The translations under genes were made by a program, and so were the position numbers. DNA of 64,000 nucleotides from Planctomycetota bacterium. GTDB lineage: Bacteria; Planctomycetota; UBA1135; GCA-002686595. Shown piece by piece: positions 20,357 through 29,889 of the stretch (positions are counted from its first letter, which is position 1; every line of letters begins with the position of its first letter). The stretch covers positions 248,001-312,000 of the forward strand of contig NZBA01000035.1 of NCBI GenBank assembly GCA_002686265.1. Direction: 5' to 3'. Under the pieces are notes generated by a model. It saw only the letters and a program-made list of their open reading frames with translations, did no database searches and was not told the DNA's origin.

Positions 20357-21090
20357 CACGCGCCGCTCCCGGTCAGCAGGTCCACCAGCCGGGCTAGGGG
20401 AAAGAAAGCCGTCAGGATGATCGGCCGCAGGGCGCCGCTGAACAGGATCAGGAAGACGAAGAGCATCGCGAAGCGGTCGAGGCCCATGTAGGTCTCGCGC
20501 ATCGGGCTCGGCAGAAGGAAGGCCATCACGCGCGAGCCGTCCAGGGGCGGGACCGGCAGCATGTTGAAGATCGCCAGCACGATGTTGATACGTGTTGCGT
20601 GGGCGAGCACCAAGGTCGCGATCTGCGCGGGCCTCTGCGCGTAGACGACGTATCCCAGGGCCGTGTCCCCCGGCCGGCCCATCCCGCCCTGCGCCAACAG
20701 GAGCTTGGTGATGCCCATCAACACGATCGCGATGAGCACGTTCATCAGCGGGCCCGCCAGGGCGACCAGCATCATGTCGCGCGCGGGCCGCCGCAGGCGG
20801 TGGTAGTTGACCGGCACCGGCCGGGCGCCGCCGAAGATGATGCCGCCGGTCATGTACAGGACGCACGGCACCAAGATCGTCCAAATCGGGTCGATGTGCG
20901 GCCGCGGGTCCGGGGTCATACGCCCCATTTCGCGCGCCGTGGGATCGCCGCACAGGTTGGCGACGAGGGCGTGACCGAACTCGTGCAGGCCGAGGGAGAG
21001 GATCACCAGTGCGATCACCAGGCCGCCCACGAGCAGCTCTGTCTGGTTCGTGGCGAGGGCGAGGGGGGGCGTGAGGATGGCGGGCTCCAT
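20353..21090 (-). CDS. Site-2-protease family (M50) membrane metalloprotease
   Basis: A 245-residue polytopic protein with about five membrane helices. The zinc-binding HEFGH is at residues 36-40 inside the first helix, and the third ligand motif NMLPVPPLDGSR lies in a later helix. This is the compact S2P group without PDZ domains, related to YwhC/Rip3-like proteases, which cleave membrane substrates. The substrate is unknown. Frequently neighbours scpA in other genomes, as here; the two are translationally coupled by a 4-bp overlap. Confidence 0.88.
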   Translation of the reverse strand: MEPAILTPPLALATNQTELLVGGLVIALVILSLGLHEFGHALVANLCGDPTAREMGRMTPDPRPHIDPIWTILVPCVLYMTGGIIFGGARPVPVNYHRLRRPARDMMLVALAGPLMNVLIAIVLMGITKLLLAQGGMGRPGDTALGYVVYAQRPAQIATLVLAHATRINIVLAIFNMLPVPPLDGSRVMAFLLPSPMRETYMGLDRFAMLFVFLILFSGALRPIILTAFFPLARLVDLLTGSGAW

Positions 21091-21226
21091 TGGGTCGGGC
21101 GCAGAGGCGGGTGGGGCCTTATATCAGGCTCTCAGGGCACAACCAAACGTCCGCGGCCGGCCCGCTTGCCCGCCGGGACGCTCGCGCCTAGAATTCCCCG
21201 CCCCCAGCGGCAGGAAGAGGGGGGAG

Positions 21227-22228
21227 GTGTGCAGAGCATTGGAAGGTAGTTCCGAGAGCACGCGAGAGCGCCTCGCCCGCGCCGCGGAGGTGATCCAGAG
21301 CGAGGCGCGGGCGATCTCCGACCTCGAGGGCCTGCTCGAGGAGACCTTCTCGCGTGCAGTGGACATGACCCTCGCCTGCGGGGGCCTCGTGGTCGTCACC
21401 GGCATGGGCAAGGCGGGGCTCGTCGGCCAGAAGATCTCGGCCACCCTGGCGAGCACCGGTACGCCGTCGCTCTTCCTACACCCCGCCGAGGCTTTGCACG
21501 GCGATCTCGGCCGCGTGCGCGAGGCCGACGTCCTGCTCGCCCTCTCCAACTCCGGCGAGACGGCCGAGGTCAACGCGACCGTGCCGTCCGCCACGCGCAT
21601 CGGCGCCGGCGTGATCGCCATGACCGGACGCACCGACTCCACCATGGCGAAGCTCGCCGACTGCGTGCTGGACATCGGGCGTGTGGAGGAGGCCTGCCCG
21701 CTGCGCCTGGCGCCGACCGCCTCGACCTCGGCCATGCTGGCCCTGGGCGACGCTCTAGCGATGGTCGTGCTCTCCGAGCGCGGGTTCGACCGCGAGGACT
21801 ACGCCCGCTATCACCCGGCCGGCAACCTCGGGCGGCGCCTGATGCCCGTCAGCGAGGTCATGCGCAAGGACGCGGAGCTCCCCCTCGTGAACCGCGGAGC
21901 CGCCGTGCGCGAGGTGCTGATCACGATGTCGAACACCCCCGGCCGCCCCGGCGCGGCGCTCGTCGTCGACCCCGAAGGTCTGTTGGTCGGGATCTTCACC
22001 GACGGCAATCTGCGCCGCATGCTCGAGAGCGGCCAAGCCGGCCACCTCGACGCAGTCGTGGACGAGTTCATGGGACACGACCCCAAGACGATCGGGCCCG
22101 ACGAGCCGGTCGAGAGCGCCCAGCGCGTGCTCCAGGCCCATCGTGTGGACCAGATTCCCGTCATCGACGGCCGGGGCCGACCGGTGGGCCTGCTCGACGT
22201 GCAGGACCTCTTGGACATCCGGCCTTGA
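21227..22228 (+). CDS. kdsD: Arabinose-5-phosphate isomerase (KdsD/KpsF)
   Basis: A 333-residue enzyme making arabinose 5-phosphate for Kdo, the inner sugar of LPS. The SIS domain shows VVTGMGKAGLVGQKISATLASTG, LHGDLGRV and LALSNSGETAEV; the C-terminal half has two CBS domains (VMRKDAELPLV and FMGHDPKTIGPDEPVESA). The start is taken at GTG 21227, preceded by AGGAAGAGG; TTG at 21239 is an alternative. First gene of kdsD-kdsC-lpt, the same order as kdsD-kdsC-lptC in E. coli. Confidence 0.93.
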   Translation: MCRALEGSSESTRERLARAAEVIQSEARAISDLEGLLEETFSRAVDMTLACGGLVVVTGMGKAGLVGQKISATLASTGTPSLFLHPAEALHGDLGRVREADVLLALSNSGETAEVNATVPSATRIGAGVIAMTGRTDSTMAKLADCVLDIGRVEEACPLRLAPTASTSAMLALGDALAMVVLSERGFDREDYARYHPAGNLGRRLMPVSEVMRKDAELPLVNRGAAVREVLITMSNTPGRPGAALVVDPEGLLVGIFTDGNLRRMLESGQAGHLDAVVDEFMGHDPKTIGPDEPVESAQRVLQAHRVDQIPVIDGRGRPVGLLDVQDLLDIRP

Positions 22229-22767
22229 AGCCGACCTCTCCCGAGCTCGATGACCGGCAGCGGGCCGCGCTCGCGCGTGCGCGCCTGCTCGTGCTCGATG
22301 TGGACGGCACCCTGACCGACGGGAAGGTCGTCTACGACGAGGAGCGCGAGCAGCAGCGCTTCTGCATCCGCGACGGGCAAGGCCTCGCCTGGTTGCGCGA
22401 GACCGGCATCGTCTTGGCGTGGATCACCGGCCGAGGCTGTGAGGCCACCCACCGCCGAGCGGCCGACTGCGGCGTCGCGCACCTGTTCACCCACAGCGGC
22501 CCCAAGGGCCCGGTGCTCGAGCGCCTACAGGAGGAGCTGGGGATCACCGCGAGCGAGACCGTTGCCATGGGCGATGACTTGCCCGATCTGGCCCTGGCCG
22601 AGCGCGCCGCTTTCTTCGCTGCGCCGGCGGACGCTCGGGAGGAACTACGGCGGCGCGCGGACCTCGTCTGCGCCTCGCGCGGCGGCGACGGAGCCGTGCG
22701 CGAGCTGGCCGAGCGAATCCTGCGTGCACGGGGACGCTGGGCGGCGATCCTCGAGGCGTCGCGGTGA
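22225..22767 (+). CDS. kdsC: 3-deoxy-manno-octulosonate-8-phosphatase (HAD family)
   Basis: A 180-residue HAD phosphatase that removes phosphate from Kdo-8-phosphate. Motif I is LVLDVDGTLTDGKVVYDE, motif II ITGRGCEAT, and the acidic motif IV is MGDDLPDLALAERA. The length is that of the cap-less KdsC type. The start is TTG overlapping the kdsD stop (TTGA). kdsA and kdsB are not in the window. Confidence 0.9.
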   Translation: MKPTSPELDDRQRAALARARLLVLDVDGTLTDGKVVYDEEREQQRFCIRDGQGLAWLRETGIVLAWITGRGCEATHRRAADCGVAHLFTHSGPKGPVLERLQEELGITASETVAMGDDLPDLALAERAAFFAAPADAREELRRRADLVCASRGGDGAVRELAERILRARGRWAAILEASR

Positions 22768-25700
22768 GGCGCCTGCTGCTGTTCGTGCTCGTCCTCGGCG
22801 GCGGGCTCGCGGTTCTCTTCGGCATTGCCACCGAGCGCGACCGACGGCGCGCCGAGCAGGTTCCGACCGACGAGACGCCGGGCTTGCCCCCTGGTGACGA
22901 GCGCGCCGTCCTGCGCCTCGACCCCATCGAGGAGGGGCCGCAGGTGACCGCCGGGGCACAGGTCCGCGGCTACCTCGAGTACACCGGCCACGACGTCAGC
23001 CTGCCCGGACGGCCGCGCAGCTTCCAACTCGCGGTCGACGAGGTCGTCCCGCTCGCCGAGCCTGGCCTGCACGCCCTTCGGGGCTTGGAGGCGCAGCTGT
23101 TCGAGGCCGAAACGGGCGCGCTGCGGGCGGAGGTGCGTGCTCCTCACGGCCGCGCCCGCGTCAGCTTGGAGGGCGGCGAGCCACGGGTGGGCCGGGACGA
23201 GCCGATCTCCCTCCAGGCGGTCGAGCTGTCCCTCGTGAGCGGGTCGCCCCTCGCCCCGCTCGGTCTGCGGTCGCCGCGGCTGGAGATGCACCTCGAACAG
23301 AGCCGCTTCACCTCCGATGCGCCGGTGGTGATTGAGGGCGAGGGCCTGGTGGCCTCGGGCGAGGGCCTCGATGCGCGGCCGAACGACGGGTTCCTCCGCC
23401 TCGAGCGCCGGGGGGCGATCGAGTTCGAGACCGCCGGAGCGGGCGTCTGGCGCCTCTCGGCCACCGGCGCCGGCCCGCTCGAGTTCGAGCGCACCCAGAC
23501 CCCAGAGGGGCGAGGCGTCCTCATCGGCGTGAGCGGCGGCGGGCGCTTGGAGTTCGAGGGCGCCGAGACCCTCGGGCTCTCAGCCGCCGAGATCGTGATC
23601 GAGGGGGTTGAGCGCGACAGCCCTTCCGGGCGCCGCATCCTGGCCCGCGCGGCGCGCGCTTCGAGTGGTGTGCGCCTGACTCGCGGCGCCGACGAGTTCA
23701 CCGGCCAAGAGGGGCACTTCGCCTTCGGCGCCGAGGGCGAATTCCAATCGGCCACCCTCGAGGGCGCGCCGGAGGCGGCCTTCTGGCTGGAAGGGGGCGC
23801 AGAGCAGCCCTCCCGCCGGGTGGATCTCGAGGGCCAAGGGCCTCTCACGGTCACCTTCGCGCCCGCCTTGGGATTCACCCTCGGCGGGCCGGCGCGCGTG
23901 CGCCTCGATTCCCTCGGCGTGGATGTGCGCGCGGCGCGTGCGGTCGTGGGGAGCGCTCAAACCGGGGGCAATGCGGGCTCGCTCGAACTCTCGGGGGAGG
24001 TCGAGGGTTCCTTCGAGGGAGCACGTTTCTTGGGCAGCGAGCTGCGCCTGGTGGCGGGCCGCGACCCCGCACAGGCCGTCGAGTTGACGGCGACCAGCCC
24101 CGAACCCTCACGCCTGGAGGGCACCGACGCGCGGGAGCGGCCCTTCGTGGTGGAGACGGGCGGCGAGCTCGATCTCCTCCTGCGCGAGCGGGGCGTCCAC
24201 CTCGTCCGTGCCCGCGACGCGCACCTGGAGATGGGCGGCGAGGGAGCCTTCGAGGCTCGCGCGGGGCTCCTGGTGGACTTCGACAGTGAGACGCGCAGCT
24301 TCGAGGCCCGCGAGGGGGTCGCCTACGCCGCGGGCGCCACCGAAGCGCGCGGGGAACGTGTGCGGTCGGACGGAGCGGGGCGGACCGAGGTCATCGGCAC
24401 GCCCGACGCCCCCGCAGAGCTCATCTTGGGCGAGGGCGTGCTGGCCGACGTCGAGGGCGGCCTCGCCCGCGGCCGGCGCATCGAGCTCACGCCCGACGCC
24501 GTCCTCGCCGAGGGAGCGGTGCACCTCGAGCTGGAGAGCGCCGAGGGGCCCAGCCTGCTCGACTGCGAGCGAATCGAGGTCCAGTCCTGGGCCGAAGAAC
24601 CATCCGGCAATCCCGACGGGACCCCGCGCCCTCTGTCGATCGAGGCCCACGAGGTCGGTCGGGCTCACCTCGCGGGGAGTTTCGGTCGGGCCGTGCTGGC
24701 GGCGACCCACCTGTTCGCCACGGCGAGCGAGGGAGCGGATTCGCGGGCGAGCTTGACCTCGATCCGAGCCCAAGGGGGGGTCTCGGTCGCCCTGTCCGGC
24801 GAGGGCGAGTTCTCGGGTAGCGGGGAGCGCTTCTCGTGGACGCCCGAGGGCGGCGGCCGTCTCGAGGGCGCCGCGGGAATGGACTCCGAGGGAGAGCTCG
24901 CCGTCGGCGTGCGTGCTCGCGGGCAGCTCTCGGCCACCGACCAGCCCTACCGGTTGACGGCGGACTGGGTGGCCTTCAGCGCCGACCGCCTCGAGGCCCA
25001 GCGCCCGCGGTTGGTCCTCGACCCCCGGACCGAGGGGGGCGAAGGAGCCGCCGCCCTCGAAGCCGCGAGCGCCGCGCACATGCTGGCCGAGCGAGACGGG
25101 GCGCGCTTCAACGGCGGCGCCAGCCTCTCGGGCCGGCTCGCCTCGGGCCGCCCGTGGGACCTGGCTGCGGAGACGATCGAGGTCGCCTTCCGGGAGGAGC
25201 CACCGGCCGAGCCGACCGAGGGGTTCGCCAGTGGGCGGGTGGAGCGCCTGGAGGCCCACGGCGGCTTCACGCTCGCCGCCGGCGGCGACCTCGCCGCCTC
25301 CGGAGAGGGCTTCGTGGCCGACCCGCGCTCCTTGCACCTGACCGGCGCCCCCGCGCGCCTGGAGATTCTGGGCTTGGTCTGGGAGTCCGCGCGCATCGAT
25401 CACGACCTCGTCGATGTGCTCATCCGCACCGGAAGGGGCACGGTCAGCAGCGCCCCAGACACGGGAGCGAAGCCCTGGGCGATGACCTACGAGTCACTGC
25501 GCCCCTTCTCCGGCCCCGACTCGACCATCCTGGTCATGCGCCGCCCAGACTACAGGGGGGGGGAGATGCAAGCGCGCGCCTCCAGCGTGCTGATTTGGAT
25601 CGACCGCGCCCAGTGGCGCCGTGACAGCGCCGAGTGGATGGGGCGCGATGCCGCCCCCGCCACGACCCTCCCCGGTGCCGAGCGGCGGGCTCCCGCTCCG

Positions 25701-27764
25701 GGCGACGGCGAGATTAGCCTCTTCGGCCGGTTCGATGCCCGCGGCGTCTCGCACCTGGTCACCGAGGCCTACCTCGACGGCGAGGTCGAGCTGCTCTCCG
25801 ACGGCGAGCGGGTGGCTCGCATGGATGCGGCGTACATCGATCTCGTCGATGGACACGGCTGGCTGGAGGGTGCCGAGGTCTTCATCGACACCGTCGTGCG
25901 CGGCGTACCCCAGCGCCTCGCCGTGCGTGCCGACTGGTTGAGGCACTCCTCCGACGGCTCCCTGCAGGCCGACCAGGCGGTCATCACTTCCTGCTTGCAC
26001 GAGAAGCCGCACTACTTCGTTCGTACCGAGGATCTGCGCCTGGTGCCCACCGAAGAAGAGGAAGTGGGCTGGAGGGTCTCGACGCGCAAGAACTCCCTGC
26101 GCTTCGACAACGGCCTCTCCCTTCCCCTGCCACCGATCCGCTACCGCGCCGATTCCAGCGGCCGCCCGCTGTTGACGCACCTCGACCTGGGCGACTCGGC
26201 TCGCCTGGGCCAGTTCGTGCGTACTTCCCTAACCGCCGGCCTCGGCATCGTGGGCGCCGGCATCGCTGGAGTGGCCGGCGTCGAACGCGAGCAGATCGAG
26301 GGCAACACGCACCTGCACGCCTCCTACTCGAGCTCGCGGGGCCTGCTACTGGGCGGCGGCCTGGAGGCCTCCCTGGGGGATCGTTTCTGGGCGAATCTCT
26401 ACCTGGAAGGGGTCAACGACACAGGGCCGGACAGGGGTATCGTCCGCTCCGACCCAGAGGGGCGCGCGGACTTCCGTCACTTCCTGCGCGGCCGCGCACG
26501 CTACCTGTTCACCGAGCGCGAGTGGCTCGACCTCGTCGTCAGCCGGCAGAGCGACGAGGGCGTGCAGTCGGAGTACCTCGAGCGCGAATTCCTGCGCTAC
26601 GAGGAGAAGGACACCTATCTGCACTGGAGGCGAGCGGACGACCAGCACTACCTGAGCGCCACCGCCGGCGCACGGCTCGACGACTTCCGCGACGCGGTCG
26701 AGGAGCAGCCGGCCCTCGGCTACTACCGCGGCCTGACGCCCGTCGGGCAGTGGTGGGGATCGCCGCTGCTCTTCGCGGCTCACGCGGACTTGGCCTACCT
26801 GCGGCGCCGGGAGGGGGATTCGGCGGCGGCCTCTCCCTTCGACCCGAGCTTCGGCGACGGTTTGGGAGAGCGCGAGGTCACGCGCTTCGACGGCGAACAG
26901 CGTCTCGAGCTTCCCTTCGAGCTGGGCGCGGGGGGCTGGAAGGCGACGCCGTTTGCGAGCGTGCGCGCTACCGCCTGGAGCGATGACGCCGCCGAGCAGG
27001 GATCCGCCTCGCGCGGAGGTCTCTTCGCCGGCGTGAACCTGGCGTCGGTGTTCTCCACCCGCCACGCCAGCGGTACCGTCCACAGCCTCATCCCGCGCGT
27101 CGGCCTGCGCACCGACCTGGTCGCCTTCGAGGAGGGCGGCGCGCCGGTCCCTTTCGACGGCGTGGAGGACCCCCTCGTGGACGGCCTCGTGGCCGACGCC
27201 GGCCTGCGCAGCCGCTGGCGCCTGGCGGACGGAGCGGGCGCCCTGACCTTCGATCTGAGGGGCTCGTGGCTGCCCGATGCGGCGGAGGGCGAGGCGGAGG
27301 TGCTGCCCGTGGCGTTCCTCTCCGAGTTCGCCTCGAAGGTCGCGGATGTCCCCGTGGCGCTGGTCCACGACGGGCGCTACGACGTGGAGGAGGAGGGCAC
27401 GATCTACTCGCGGACCCTATTCGGGATCCAGCCGCACGATCGCCTGCACCTGCGCCTGGGCCACCACCGGGGGGCGGGAACCGATTCGGGGGAGGCGTTC
27501 GAGGCCGCGTCCGCACGCGCGGTGTGGCGGGCGAACGAGAAGTGGGAATTCGAGGGCAGCCAGACCGTCAGCCTCGCCGACGATGCGAGCCTGAACTCGC
27601 GCATGGTCTTGCGCCGCATCGGTCACGACCTCATCTTTGAACTGCAGTACGGCTTGCGGTCGGGAGAGGGCGGCGGCTCCTTCGGCATTTCCGTCAAGCC
27701 CCTTCTGGGCTGGAGGCCCACGCGCGGCGGTCTGCTGGAGCGCTGGAAGGACGAGAACGACTGA
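22764..27764 (+). CDS. Giant LptC/OstA/LptD-like LPS export fusion protein
   Basis: A 1666-residue protein coupled to kdsC by a 4-bp overlap (GTG start). A single N-terminal membrane helix (residues 3-20) recalls LptC. Residues ~60-1000 are a long run of beta-rich segments with repeated E-G-x-(V/L)-(x)-(A/E)-G patterns, like stacked OstA/LptA jelly-roll units. Residues ~1060-1130 (ITSCLHEKPHYFVRTEDLRL, then FDNGLSLPLPPIRYRAD) match the start of LptD, with a single Cys where LptD has its TC pair. The remainder is an amphipathic beta-strand pattern rich in aromatic and Arg residues, as in an outer-membrane barrel. A fused bridge from inner membrane to outer membrane is inferred; no ATPase LptB is adjacent. 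The N-terminal helix would have to stay uncut for the bridge to be continuous. Confidence 0.75.
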   Translation: MRRLLLFVLVLGGGLAVLFGIATERDRRRAEQVPTDETPGLPPGDERAVLRLDPIEEGPQVTAGAQVRGYLEYTGHDVSLPGRPRSFQLAVDEVVPLAEPGLHALRGLEAQLFEAETGALRAEVRAPHGRARVSLEGGEPRVGRDEPISLQAVELSLVSGSPLAPLGLRSPRLEMHLEQSRFTSDAPVVIEGEGLVASGEGLDARPNDGFLRLERRGAIEFETAGAGVWRLSATGAGPLEFERTQTPEGRGVLIGVSGGGRLEFEGAETLGLSAAEIVIEGVERDSPSGRRILARAARASSGVRLTRGADEFTGQEGHFAFGAEGEFQSATLEGAPEAAFWLEGGAEQPSRRVDLEGQGPLTVTFAPALGFTLGGPARVRLDSLGVDVRAARAVVGSAQTGGNAGSLELSGEVEGSFEGARFLGSELRLVAGRDPAQAVELTATSPEPSRLEGTDARERPFVVETGGELDLLLRERGVHLVRARDAHLEMGGEGAFEARAGLLVDFDSETRSFEAREGVAYAAGATEARGERVRSDGAGRTEVIGTPDAPAELILGEGVLADVEGGLARGRRIELTPDAVLAEGAVHLELESAEGPSLLDCERIEVQSWAEEPSGNPDGTPRPLSIEAHEVGRAHLAGSFGRAVLAATHLFATASEGADSRASLTSIRAQGGVSVALSGEGEFSGSGERFSWTPEGGGRLEGAAGMDSEGELAVGVRARGQLSATDQPYRLTADWVAFSADRLEAQRPRLVLDPRTEGGEGAAALEAASAAHMLAERDGARFNGGASLSGRLASGRPWDLAAETIEVAFREEPPAEPTEGFASGRVERLEAHGGFTLAAGGDLAASGEGFVADPRSLHLTGAPARLEILGLVWESARIDHDLVDVLIRTGRGTVSSAPDTGAKPWAMTYESLRPFSGPDSTILVMRRPDYRGGEMQARASSVLIWIDRAQWRRDSAEWMGRDAAPATTLPGAERRAPAPGDGEISLFGRFDARGVSHLVTEAYLDGEVELLSDGERVARMDAAYIDLVDGHGWLEGAEVFIDTVVRGVPQRLAVRADWLRHSSDGSLQADQAVITSCLHEKPHYFVRTEDLRLVPTEEEEVGWRVSTRKNSLRFDNGLSLPLPPIRYRADSSGRPLLTHLDLGDSARLGQFVRTSLTAGLGIVGAGIAGVAGVEREQIEGNTHLHASYSSSRGLLLGGGLEASLGDRFWANLYLEGVNDTGPDRGIVRSDPEGRADFRHFLRGRARYLFTEREWLDLVVSRQSDEGVQSEYLEREFLRYEEKDTYLHWRRADDQHYLSATAGARLDDFRDAVEEQPALGYYRGLTPVGQWWGSPLLFAAHADLAYLRRREGDSAAASPFDPSFGDGLGEREVTRFDGEQRLELPFELGAGGWKATPFASVRATAWSDDAAEQGSASRGGLFAGVNLASVFSTRHASGTVHSLIPRVGLRTDLVAFEEGGAPVPFDGVEDPLVDGLVADAGLRSRWRLADGAGALTFDLRGSWLPDAAEGEAEVLPVAFLSEFASKVADVPVALVHDGRYDVEEEGTIYSRTLFGIQPHDRLHLRLGHHRGAGTDSGEAFEAASARAVWRANEKWEFEGSQTVSLADDASLNSRMVLRRIGHDLIFELQYGLRSGEGGGSFGISVKPLLGWRPTRGGLLERWKDEND

Positions 27765-27777
27765 GGCCCAACCCACC

Positions 27778-28347
27778 ATGGCGAGCACCCCGATCTCCCT
27801 GGCCTTCTTCGGCGACATCGCCGCGGTCGAGGTCTTGTTGGTGGCCGCCGTGGCGGTGATGGTCTTCGGCAAGGACCTGCCACAGGTCGCCGCCAAGGTC
27901 TTCGTTCAGGTGCAGAAGCTGCGGCGCTCGGTGAGCCAAGTCTGGCGCGAGAGCGGGATGTCCCAGGAGATCCGCAAGCTGCAGCGTGAGCTCGACCAGG
28001 CCAAGCGCGACCTGCGGCACGACCTGCCCCGTAGCGAGGAGCTCGTGGCGGACGCGCGCCGGGCCAGCGAGGAGGTCGAGCGCGCCTTCCACCTCGGCCC
28101 CGTCGATGGGGAGGAGGGCGGCACGGCGAGCGAGGCCCGAGAGGGGGAGCAGGCCTGCGACGAACCCGCGGGAGAAGCCCAGCGGGCGGATCGCCCCGGT
28201 GAGGCCGCCGAGGCTCCCGCGGCCACACCCCCCGGCTCCGCGGTGGAAGAGCCCGCCGCCGATCCCGAGGCCGAGGCCTCCGCCGCTGCCGCGGAAGATC
28301 ACGCCGATGAACCCGAGGAGCCGACCGAGCTCCAGGCGGACTCCTAG
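27778..28347 (+). CDS. TatA/TatB-like twin-arginine translocase component
   Basis: A 189-residue protein with the TatA/B plan: a short hydrophobic helix (about residues 14-31, AAVEVLLVAAVAVMVFG), the FGKDLPQ hinge, then a basic amphipathic helix (VFVQVQKLRRSVSQVWRE). Unlike a typical TatA (~60-90 aa), it has a coiled-coil region and a ~100-residue acidic Glu/Ala/Pro tail, so TatB is the better fit. The start ATG is 14 bp after the Lpt fusion. tatC is not in the window. Its TAG stop is in the CTAG end of repeat copy D. Confidence 0.7.
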   Translation: MASTPISLAFFGDIAAVEVLLVAAVAVMVFGKDLPQVAAKVFVQVQKLRRSVSQVWRESGMSQEIRKLQRELDQAKRDLRHDLPRSEELVADARRASEEVERAFHLGPVDGEEGGTASEAREGEQACDEPAGEAQRADRPGEAAEAPAATPPGSAVEEPAADPEAEASAAAAEDHADEPEEPTELQADS

Positions 28348-28522
28348 CAACCCCTTGAAGAACGCCCTACTCCGACTTCGCCCTCTCCGCCGCTGCGGCG
28401 TCGGACTCGCCGATCCGTGCTCGAAGGCCCTACCAGGCCGCCCGAGCCGTCTCGACTTCGCCCTCCTTGCGGCGACGAAGAGGGCTTCGTCTCGCTACGG
28501 CCCTCTTCCAACGGGCCGCTAG
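28344..28522 (+). repeat. Dispersed repeat, copy D (179 bp, full length)
   Basis: The element runs from the CTAG holding the TatA/B-like stop to CTAG at 28519-28522. Its length is exactly that of copies A and C. It has GCGGCGTCGGACTCGCC, GATCCGTGCTCGAAGG, a second CGACTTCGCCCTCC and the hairpin GACGAAGAGGGCTTCGTC (28472-28489). The right end reads ACGGGCCGCTAG. Confidence 0.9.
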
Positions 28523-28530
28523 GCCGCCGG

Positions 28531-29412
28531 GTGAGCGTGTTCAGGCTCGGCTACAATACCAACGGCCTCGCCCACCACCGCCTCGATGACGCTCTGCGCC
28601 TGTTGGCGGAGCTCGGCTACGGCGGCGTCGCGATCACACCCGACGTGGGCCAGCTCGACCCACAGCGCAGCGACGCTCGCGATCTCGAGGCGATCGCCGG
28701 CCTCGCCGCGGACCTCGACCTCACCATCGCGATCGAGACCGGCGCCCGCTTCCTGCTCGACCCGAAGCGCAAGCACTTCCCGACCCTCCTCGAGGAGGAC
28801 CTCGCCGACCGCTACCGGCGCCTGCGGTTCCTGATCCAGGCCATCGAGACCGCCGCAGCCCTCGGGGCGGAGGTGGTCACGATCTTCTCGGGCATGGCGC
28901 CCGGCGGCGAGCGGGCCGAGGACGAGCAAGCCGGCGCCGCACGGCTCGAGGTCCTCTGGGAGCGGCTGTGCGAGGGCATCGCCGGACTCCTCGCCACCGC
29001 CCGCGAGCGCGGCGTGCGGATCGGCTTCGAGCCAGAGCCGGGGATGTTCCTCGAGCGGCCCGCCGCCTTCCTGGAGCTGCGCCGCCGCCTGGGGTCCGCG
29101 GGGGAGGACCTCGGCCTGACCCTCGACGTCGGACACCTCCTGTGCACCGACGACCTGCCCGCGGGGCGCGTCATCAGCGAGCTCCGAGAGCACCTCGTGC
29201 ACGTCCACCTCGCCGACATCCGTGGCCGCGTCCACCACCACCGCCCCTTCGGCGAGGGGGACCTCGACCTCGAGGACGTCCTAAGCTCCCTGAACAAGGT
29301 TGGTTACGGAGGGATGGCGGCCGTGGAGCTGAGTCGCGACAGCCACCGCGGGGCCCAGGCGGCCGAGGAGGCCCTGACTCGGATCCGGGACATTCTTGGC
29401 CCTGGAGCTTGA
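28531..29412 (+). CDS. Xylose isomerase-like TIM barrel (sugar phosphate isomerase/epimerase)
   Basis: A 293-residue protein of the AP_endonuc_2 fold. Metal-ligand positions appear as Glu in IAIETGARFL and GFEPEPGMF, Asp-His in LTLDVGHLLC, and His/Asp in VHVHLADIRGRVHHHRPFGEGDLD. These fit the divalent-metal isomerase/epimerase family; the substrate is unknown. The GTG at 28531 (VSVFRLGYNTNG) is chosen because the longer frame starts inside repeat copy D. The protein resembles EboC-type family members only in general pattern. Confidence 0.8.
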   Translation: MSVFRLGYNTNGLAHHRLDDALRLLAELGYGGVAITPDVGQLDPQRSDARDLEAIAGLAADLDLTIAIETGARFLLDPKRKHFPTLLEEDLADRYRRLRFLIQAIETAAALGAEVVTIFSGMAPGGERAEDEQAGAARLEVLWERLCEGIAGLLATARERGVRIGFEPEPGMFLERPAAFLELRRRLGSAGEDLGLTLDVGHLLCTDDLPAGRVISELREHLVHVHLADIRGRVHHHRPFGEGDLDLEDVLSSLNKVGYGGMAAVELSRDSHRGAQAAEEALTRIRDILGPGA

Positions 29413-29540
29413 CCTCGCGGCGGCGAGGGAAGCATCATCTTGCGCCTTACCGGGGGGGGCGGACCCCGGCGAGCGTCCTGGCAGGCGGTGTGTGGCGTTT
29501 CCCCGCCCAAACAGCGTGTCTCGGACCCCGACCCGTTCAC

Positions 29541-29852
29541 ATGGCGAATCCGACGGACAAGCAGAGTGAGTCGCGCTCGTGCCCGACTCGTCTCGATGGA
29601 GCGGCGACCCTGATCGCGCACCGTCTCTCGACGGCGCAGTGTCAAGGCAGGCAGCGCAAGCTCTACCACAAGTGCTTCACCTGCGCCTTCAACAACGCTC
29701 GCGTGGCGGCCCACGGGTTGCCGGAGGCGGCAGGCGCGGCGGACAGCCGCCCCGATCGGCGGCCAGCCCGGCAGCCCGCGGCGGCGGAGGAGCCCAAGCT
29801 GCGACCGCTGCAGCCCATCGGCAAGCGGCGCGCCGAGGTGACGGTGGCCTGA
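29541..29852 (+). CDS. Small protein with CX11CX2C motif, unknown function
   Basis: A 103-residue reading frame. Its core is QCQGRQRKLYHKCFTCAFNN, with three cysteines spaced like a degenerate zinc knuckle, followed by a Pro/Arg/Ala-rich tail. I do not recognise a family. Support: an ATG start, codon use similar to neighbours and an isolated conserved-looking core. Against: no strong ribosome site and a short length. It lies between the sugar isomerase and repeat copy E. Confidence 0.45.
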   Translation: MANPTDKQSESRSCPTRLDGAATLIAHRLSTAQCQGRQRKLYHKCFTCAFNNARVAAHGLPEAAGAADSRPDRRPARQPAAAEEPKLRPLQPIGKRRAEVTVA

Positions 29853-29889
29853 GCCGGGGAGACGGTCTCCTCGCTGCCGAGCCGCGCGC

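Noticed and set aside
24108-25403. A 431-residue minus-strand frame inside the Lpt fusion
   Set aside because: Antisense to the plus-strand gene. High-GC coding sequence often gives long antisense frames; no motif or ribosome site.
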